Positions 6,914 through 10,951 of a stretch of DNA of 10,951 nt are shown piece by piece. The position numbers and the translations under genes are program-made. This DNA is from Candidatus Zixiibacteriota bacterium (GTDB lineage Bacteria > Zixibacteria > MSB-5A5 > GN15 > FEB-12). Location of the stretch: contig JACZYS010000067.1 of assembly GCA_022570975.1 (NCBI GenBank), positions 1 to 10,951 on the forward strand. The letters run 5' to 3'. Each line of letters starts with the position of its first letter. Within the stretch, counting starts at the first letter, position 1. The notes beneath the pieces were generated by a model. That model was not told the DNA's origin, did not search any database, and saw nothing but the letters and a program-made list of their open reading frames with translations.

Positions 6914-7990
6914 TTATTTGTATGCCGGAGTTTTATCACGAGACAACATGTCAGAAAGTTCCTGAGGGTTGCCGCTATAACTCATGGCATCATTTATAGT
7001 AATCTGACCGGTGTTATAAAGCTCCGATAGAGACTGGTTCATTGTTTTCATTCCAAATTTTTGTCCACCCTGAATCATTGAATACAACTGATGAACTTTA
7101 TCATCTCTTATCAAAGCTCTGACCGCAGGAGTAGCAACCAGGATTTCCTGTGCCATTGCCCGGCCGCCGCCAATTTTTGGTATTAATATCTGGCACACAA
7201 TTGCCTGAACACAAAAAGAAAGAGTCACCCTAATCTGTTCCTGTTGGTTTGTTGGAAATACATCCACGATTCTGTTAATTGTTTCTGCGGTAGAATTTGT
7301 GTGCAAGGTTGCAAAAGCAAGGTGACCGGTTTCTGAAATTGAAAGAGCTGCTTCAATTGTTTCCAAATCTCTCATCTCACCCACAAGAACTACATCCGGA
7401 TCTTCTCTCAAGGCATACTTTAAGGCTGTGGCGAATGAATTGGTGTCAGAATGAACTTCGCGCTGATTAATAATTGCTTTCTGGTGACGGTGAAGATATT
7501 CGATTGGGTCTTCTACTGTAATTATATGTACCGGACGCTCTTTATTGATCTTGTCAATTATCGCGGCCAGAGTTGTAGATTTCCCTGAACCTGTTGGACC
7601 GGTAATTAAAACCAGTCCTCTTGGCAAATTGGAAAACTCTTCACATACTTTTGGAAGACCTAATTCTTCGAACGTTTTTATCTCATAAGGTATTTGCCTT
7701 AAAACCACGGCAACATTTCCACGCTGCATAAAGAAGTTGCAGCGGAAGCGACTCATTTTTTCAATCCCAAAAGAGAAATCAAGTTCTGAATCCTGCTCAA
7801 ATTTCATCTTCTGCTTTTCGTTCAACATTGAATAGGCGAGTTGTTTGGTCTGTTCGCTTGTGAGAGGATCAAGTTTTAGTCTCTGAAGTTTCCCATCCAC
7901 TCTGACTGTAGGTGGTGTACCGACGGTCAAATGAAGGTCAGATGCATTGAGTTTTAACATTTCTTCAAGTAATTCGCGAAGACTTACCAT
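6914..7990 (-). CDS. pilT: Type IV pilus retraction ATPase PilT
   Basis: The protein has 358 residues. An N-terminal PAS-like domain begins LRELLEEMLKLNASDLHLTVG, shown here one residue past the limit of a short motif: the key part is NASDLHL at 15-21. The RecA-like core has Walker A GPTGSGKST (131-139), an Asp-box around ITVEDPIEY (157-165), Walker B DVVLVGEMRD (199-208) and the His-box TGHLAFATLHT (221-231). The C-terminal AVRALIRD (289-296) matches the AIRNLIRE-type motif needed for retraction in PilT, which separates it from PilB. It lacks the tetracysteine metal site of PilB. The hexamer depolymerises the pilus at the cytoplasmic base, powering twitching and DNA uptake. GGAG lies seven bases before the ATG. 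It is separated from pilB by the widest gap in the cluster (157 bp), so an extra promoter there is possible although none is convincing. Confidence 0.96.
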   Translation of the reverse strand: MVSLRELLEEMLKLNASDLHLTVGTPPTVRVDGKLQRLKLDPLTSEQTKQLAYSMLNEKQKMKFEQDSELDFSFGIEKMSRFRCNFFMQRGNVAVVLRQIPYEIKTFEELGLPKVCEEFSNLPRGLVLITGPTGSGKSTTLAAIIDKINKERPVHIITVEDPIEYLHRHQKAIINQREVHSDTNSFATALKYALREDPDVVLVGEMRDLETIEAALSISETGHLAFATLHTNSTAETINRIVDVFPTNQQEQIRVTLSFCVQAIVCQILIPKIGGGRAMAQEILVATPAVRALIRDDKVHQLYSMIQGGQKFGMKTMNQSLSELYNTGQITINDAMSYSGNPQELSDMLSRDKTPAYK

Positions 7991-8147
7991 TATTTCTCCA
8001 GATATATATAAGGTTAAAATCCATTTTTTAGATATTCATCTTTTGTCTCTATTATCGGCTAAAGCTGATGATTCTTGACCGTTATTTGGAGGATTTACAA
8101 TAGTAAAGTGTTATGATTCAATAAGATTGATGGGAAGAAAAAATTAA
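7991..8147. other. 157-bp gap between pilB and pilT, no gene recognised
   Basis: This AT-rich spacer holds the pilT ribosome site (GGAG near 7998) and a small inverted repeat TTTAC-AATA-GTAAA at 8094-8107. I see no convincing -35/-10 pair, no T-tailed hairpin and no worthwhile ORF. It may be a long leader for pilT. Confidence 0.4.
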
Positions 8148-9842
8148 CTAAGTCGAAGTGGCCGAAACTAACTCATCATAGTCAATGTCACCATTCTTGA
8201 GTTTTTCCACAGCGCACATTCTGAGAGTAAACATTCCTTCGCTTACAGCCGCCTCTCTTATCTCCACATCAGTACCCCTATTCAAAATCAAGGCCTCAAT
8301 TTTTGGTGTAATTGGCATTACTTCAAAAATACCGGTTCTTCCTGCTTTTCCGGTGTTGTTACATTCGTTACAACCTTTACCTTCAAAGGCCCTGATTCCT
8401 TTGAGGAGTTCCGGCGGAATTTTTAAATTTTCAACCTGTTCTTTTGTCAAATTAACTTCAACTTTACAGGCCTGACAGAGCTTTTTCATCATCCGCTGGG
8501 CCATAATAAGTTTGGTTGCCGAGGCAACCAGGTAATATGGTATATCCATATCAATAAGACGGTTTATTGATGAAGGTGCATCATTGGTATGCAGAGTAGA
8601 GAAGACCAGGTGACCGGTAAGGGCTGCTCTAATGGCAATTTCTGCAGTTTCACCGTCACGAATTTCACCAACCATGATAATATCAGGATCCTGCCTCAGG
8701 AAAGACCTTAAGGCAGAGGCAAAGGTCATACCGATTGAAGCTCTAACCGCTACTTGATTAATGCCGTCAAAGTTAAACTCCACCGGGTCTTCGGCAGTCA
8801 TTATATTAACATTCTCAGTGTTTAATTGTAACAGGGAAGAATAAAGAGTAGTGGTTTTACCTGAACCGGTAGGTCCGGTTACCAGAATAATACCATATGG
8901 CAATCTTATTTTTTCTTCAAACTTCGACAGGTCTTCTTGCCTGAATCCAAGTTTGGTCATATCTACTTTGAGAGCCATCGGATCCAAAATACGCATTACG
9001 ACTTTTTCACCAAAAATTGTTGGGAGTACCGATACACGAAGGTCAACAGTTCTTCCGCCTATTTTAATTTTGATACGACCATCCTGCGGCAGTCTTCTTT
9101 CTGAGATATCTAACTCAGCCATAATTTTCATTCTGGAAATAATTGCTGCTCTATATTTGTACGGCAGTGGCGTCATCTCTTTCAATTCACCATCGACACG
9201 GTATCTTACCCTTATCCTTTTTTCATAACATTCCAAATGTATATCTGATGCACCACCCCTGATTGCATCACCAATTATTGAGTCAACCAGTTTAACCAGA
9301 GGTTTGTCCTGAATGGCTGACATCAGATCAGATTCGGTGGGTGCGTCATCCTCAGATACCACTTCTAAGTCAGGGTCATCTTCCATTCCTTTTAGGACTT
9401 CAGAGAAGGCATTGGTATCTTTATAATAAGATTCAATAGCTTTTTCAATTGCTTTTTCAGGAGAAATTACCGGCTGAATTGTTGAACCGGTTATGAACTT
9501 TAAGGCATCTAAAACATAAATATTATTAGGGTCGCTTATAGCAACAATTAAGGTTTTTGCCTGTTTGGCAACAGCAATTACTTTAAACTTACGGGCTATA
9601 TCCATGGGGATAAGCTTGACAATTTCCGGATTTAGTTCAATATCACCGAGACGAAGAGCACCTACTTTGAGATGTTTACCAATCAGGCTGGCAACTTCAT
9701 CCTCAGACTGAATAGCACCGATTTGAACAAGACAGGCTTCAAAAGAGTCATCCGTTTTCCCGGAACTCTCCAGAGCTCTTTTCATCTGTTCTTCGGTAAT
9801 CTTACTCGCTTTTACTAATATCGCACCTAATTCAGAAGACAT
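8148..9842 (-). CDS. pilB: Type IV pilus extension ATPase PilB (GspE family, MshEN-type N-domain)
   Basis: The protein has 564 residues, full length for PilB. The N-terminal region (1-140) looks like a tandem MshEN/T2SSE-N domain: LGAILVKASKITEEQMKRAL, then LRLGDIELNPEIVKLIP, ARKFKVIAVA and ISDPNNIYVLDAL. In MshE and several PilBs this domain binds cyclic di-GMP. A linker rich in Asp/Glu (about 154-170) leads to the ATPase. There ASDIHLECYEKRIRVRYRVDG (198-218) is the N2 signature, Walker A is GPTGSGKTT (323-331), the Asp-box is MTAEDPVEF (348-356), Walker B is DIIMVGEIRD (387-396) and the His-box is TGHLVFSTLHT (409-419). Cys456/459 and Cys491/494 form the C-x2-C...C-x2-C metal site of the PilB/GspE group. 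It drives pilus polymerisation from the cytoplasmic side of PilC. AGGA lies six bases before the ATG. Confidence 0.96.
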   Translation of the reverse strand: MSSELGAILVKASKITEEQMKRALESSGKTDDSFEACLVQIGAIQSEDEVASLIGKHLKVGALRLGDIELNPEIVKLIPMDIARKFKVIAVAKQAKTLIVAISDPNNIYVLDALKFITGSTIQPVISPEKAIEKAIESYYKDTNAFSEVLKGMEDDPDLEVVSEDDAPTESDLMSAIQDKPLVKLVDSIIGDAIRGGASDIHLECYEKRIRVRYRVDGELKEMTPLPYKYRAAIISRMKIMAELDISERRLPQDGRIKIKIGGRTVDLRVSVLPTIFGEKVVMRILDPMALKVDMTKLGFRQEDLSKFEEKIRLPYGIILVTGPTGSGKTTTLYSSLLQLNTENVNIMTAEDPVEFNFDGINQVAVRASIGMTFASALRSFLRQDPDIIMVGEIRDGETAEIAIRAALTGHLVFSTLHTNDAPSSINRLIDMDIPYYLVASATKLIMAQRMMKKLCQACKVEVNLTKEQVENLKIPPELLKGIRAFEGKGCNECNNTGKAGRTGIFEVMPITPKIEALILNRGTDVEIREAAVSEGMFTLRMCAVEKLKNGDIDYDELVSATST

Positions 9843-9901
9843 TTATTCCTGTCCATGTTTATTTAATGTTGTTCTAAATAAAAACCTACTCTTGAAGCCG
9901 C

Positions 9902-10393
9902 TTAATCCTGAAAAATATCGTCCAGTTTGTCTTCCGCGCCGGAAGTAAATTCATCACTGACGGTCTCATTTTCGGATGATTCCGTGTTGGCGATAATTTT
10001 GTCAAAAATTGAATTCAGCTCTTTCGCTGCTTCTTTGGTGTAGAGACGAACCATTCCAATTGTGGTTCGATCGTCAAAAATGACGACCAGAATAGAACGT
10101 TCACCAATAAGGGACATATGGATATGGTCTTTTTTCCCCTGATGAAACAAGACTGAAAATTCACTTTCCCCCACCAATTTTGCAATTTCTTTTGTAGATG
10201 CAAAGGACCCCGCTAACAGAGCTGCCAGAGCGGTGGTGTCAAGCGATTGGGTAAATCCCTGACGAGTGATTAAATGCCCGTCTTTGTCAACAAGAAGAGC
10301 GCATTTTGCTTCGCACCCTTTTATCATTTTGGAAATCTGCGACTCTATTAACTTGACTTCCTCTTCATATATTACCAAACTATCATTAGACAT
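9902..10393 (-). CDS. Roadblock/LC7 domain protein, MglB-like
   Basis: The protein has 163 residues. Residues about 13-125 form a Roadblock/LC7 fold with the typical CALLVDKDGHLITRQG turn near 31-46, an alanine-rich helix TTALAALLAGSFAST (53-67), FSVLFHQGKKDHIHMSLIG (79-97) and the strand ILVVIFDDRTTIGMVRL (101-117). MglB proteins are dimeric GTPase-activating partners of the Ras-like GTPase MglA, and set the pole at which PilB and PilT work in Myxococcus. No mglA is visible here, so the pairing is inferred from the fold and from adjacency to pilB. Residues 137-163 form an acidic, probably disordered tail with ten Asp/Glu and one Lys, ending DDIFQD, which goes beyond the core fold. The start is clear: AGGAGG lies six bases before ATG. 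Confidence 0.85.
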   Translation of the reverse strand: MSNDSLVIYEEEVKLIESQISKMIKGCEAKCALLVDKDGHLITRQGFTQSLDTTALAALLAGSFASTKEIAKLVGESEFSVLFHQGKKDHIHMSLIGERSILVVIFDDRTTIGMVRLYTKEAAKELNSIFDKIIANTESSENETVSDEFTSGAEDKLDDIFQD

Positions 10394-10399
10394 AAAAAT

Positions 10400-10405
10400 C
10401 CTCCT
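10400..10405 (-). promoter_or_regulatory. Shine-Dalgarno of the Roadblock protein
   Basis: A full AGGAGG on the minus strand with a 6-base spacer fixes the ATG at 10393. It lies in the 18-bp gap after the stop of the proline-rich gene, so the two are almost certainly on one message. Confidence 0.75.
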
Positions 10406-10411
10406 AATTTT

Positions 10412-10951
10412 CTATTTAAGACCAAATAATTTTTTAAAAAATCCTCGTTTCTTTGATGACTCTTTTTTTCTTAGAGATGGTGCCATCAAAGGTTGTCCTG
10501 AATCCTGAGCAGCATCTTTCATAGAAACTTCTGATCCGCTCGGAACATTAGAAACTGATGAAGGGCTTTCAGGTTGCGGTATATTCGTCGACGAAACACT
10601 TCCCGGCTGAATTGGTACTCCACCTGTGGCGCTGCCGGGAAAAGGTCTGCTGACCGTCGCAGTTTGCACCGGTTCTTTGGCCATTGTTGCCACCGGGGCA
10701 TTTTGGACTTGCGGCGCCATCTGTACCGGTTGCGGTTCCTGCACTGCCGCTGGTTGGGGAGCAACGGGAGTTCTTTCCTGTACAGGCGGGGCAACAGGCT
10801 GTTCTGCCTGCGGAGTTACCGGAGGAGCTGCCTGTGGAGTTACTGGAGGAGCTGCCTGCGGAGTTACCGGAGGAGCTGCCTGCGGAGTTACCGGAGGAGC
10901 TGCCTGCGGAGTTACCGGAGGAGCTGTCTGCGTTTCCGTCGCAGGATTGTT
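10412..10951 (-). CDS. Proline-rich repeat protein with basic C-terminal tail (5' end cut by window edge)
   Basis: I do not recognise this gene. The frame is open from the edge for 179 codons to a TAA at 10412. The visible part starts NNPATETQT, then has five tandem copies of an eight-residue unit APPVTPQA, then further Pro/Gln/Val-rich sequence (EQPVAPPVQE, VAPQPAA, QEPQPVQMAPQ). A Ser/Pro/Gly-rich stretch follows, ending in a basic and aromatic tail SLRKKESSKKRGFFKKLFGLK, whose key part RGFFKKLFGLK is amphipathic. No catalytic motif is visible and it is probably disordered throughout. Such tails can bind membranes or an acidic partner, which is inference. A start at GTG 10744 would give only 110 residues, but it lacks a ribosome site and the frame continues upstream without a stop, so a larger protein is favoured. 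The stop is 18 bp before the Roadblock gene, placing it in the pilus/polarity operon. Confidence 0.75.
   Translation of the reverse strand, partial: NNPATETQTAPPVTPQAAPPVTPQAAPPVTPQAAPPVTPQAAPPVTPQAEQPVAPPVQERTPVAPQPAAVQEPQPVQMAPQVQNAPVATMAKEPVQTATVSRPFPGSATGGVPIQPGSVSSTNIPQPESPSSVSNVPSGSEVSMKDAAQDSGQPLMAPSLRKKESSKKRGFFKKLFGLK
10804..10923 (-). repeat. Five tandem 24-bp repeats encoding APPVTPQA
   Basis: Units lie at 10804-10827, 10828-10851, 10852-10875, 10876-10899 and 10900-10923. Four are identical and the second differs at two positions, both silent. A sixth, decayed partial unit follows at 10924. The period is a multiple of three, so copy-number change by slippage would keep the reading frame and alter only the length of the proline-rich linker. 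Confidence 0.95.

Noticed and set aside
8094..8107. TTTAC-AATA-GTAAA inverted repeat as an operator or terminator
   Set aside because: Arms are only five AT-rich bases with no T-tail and no promoter elements clearly attached, which is expected by chance in such sequence.
8851..9228. Plus-strand ORF of 125 codons
   Set aside because: It is the antisense shadow of the conserved ATPase core of pilB, where codon constraints leave the opposite strand open.
10412..10744. Proline-rich protein as a complete 110-residue gene starting at GTG 10744
   Set aside because: No ribosome site precedes the GTG and the same frame continues upstream without a stop through a repeat that is clearly coding.
10804..10951. 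Possible CRISPR array from regular 24-bp repeats
   Set aside because: The units are directly adjacent with no spacers, keep a reading frame and encode a proline-rich peptide, so this is a coding tandem repeat.

Overview
The window reads as chromosomal DNA from a Gram-negative (diderm) bacterium. It carries a type IV pilus motor cluster, a lipoprotein signal peptide on a periplasmic-type prolyl isomerase, and moderately AT-rich DNA with good Shine-Dalgarno sites. A Roadblock/MglB-like protein beside pilB-pilT-pilC, together with a bacterial DGK1/SEC59-type kinase, hints at a poorly cultured phylum (FCB-group or Zixibacteria-like). That placement is a weak guess from gene content. All ten genes lie on the minus strand, so transcription runs from high to low coordinates. 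The first and last genes are cut by the window edges.

From 10951 down to about 5691 lies the motility block. It begins with a truncated proline-rich protein with five near-identical 24-bp repeats and a basic/aromatic C-terminal tail. Next come a Roadblock/LC7 (MglB-like) protein with an acidic tail, the extension ATPase PilB, the retraction ATPase PilT and the platform protein PilC. No pilin, secretin, PilM-Q or MglA GTPase is inside the window. The cluster's promoter is probably upstream of position 10951.

From 5660 down to 1470 the same direction continues with a six-TM PAS histidine kinase of NtrB/PilS architecture, with no response regulator beside it. It is followed by a lipoprotein with two parvulin domains and a DGK1/SEC59/VTE5-family membrane kinase, the last two joined by a TAATG stop-start overlap. 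A strong 11-bp hairpin sits between pilC and the kinase start, where no ribosome binding site is visible.

From 1470 down to 1 are two separately expressed genes. A cold-shock protein has a strong Shine-Dalgarno, a candidate promoter overlapping a small inverted repeat, and a clear intrinsic terminator. A secreted serine hydrolase (S12/beta-lactamase-like) has a strong sigma70-type promoter and runs off the left edge.

Working together, PilB and PilT would drive pilus extension and retraction through PilC. The MglB-like protein and its proline-rich neighbour are candidates for spatial control of the motors. The histidine kinase is a candidate regulator of pilus expression, and the isomerase lipoprotein could help fold exported proteins. 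I saw no CRISPR, transposase, tRNA or rRNA. The most unusual points are the proline-rich/Roadblock pair with oppositely charged tails and the hairpin-guarded kinase start.
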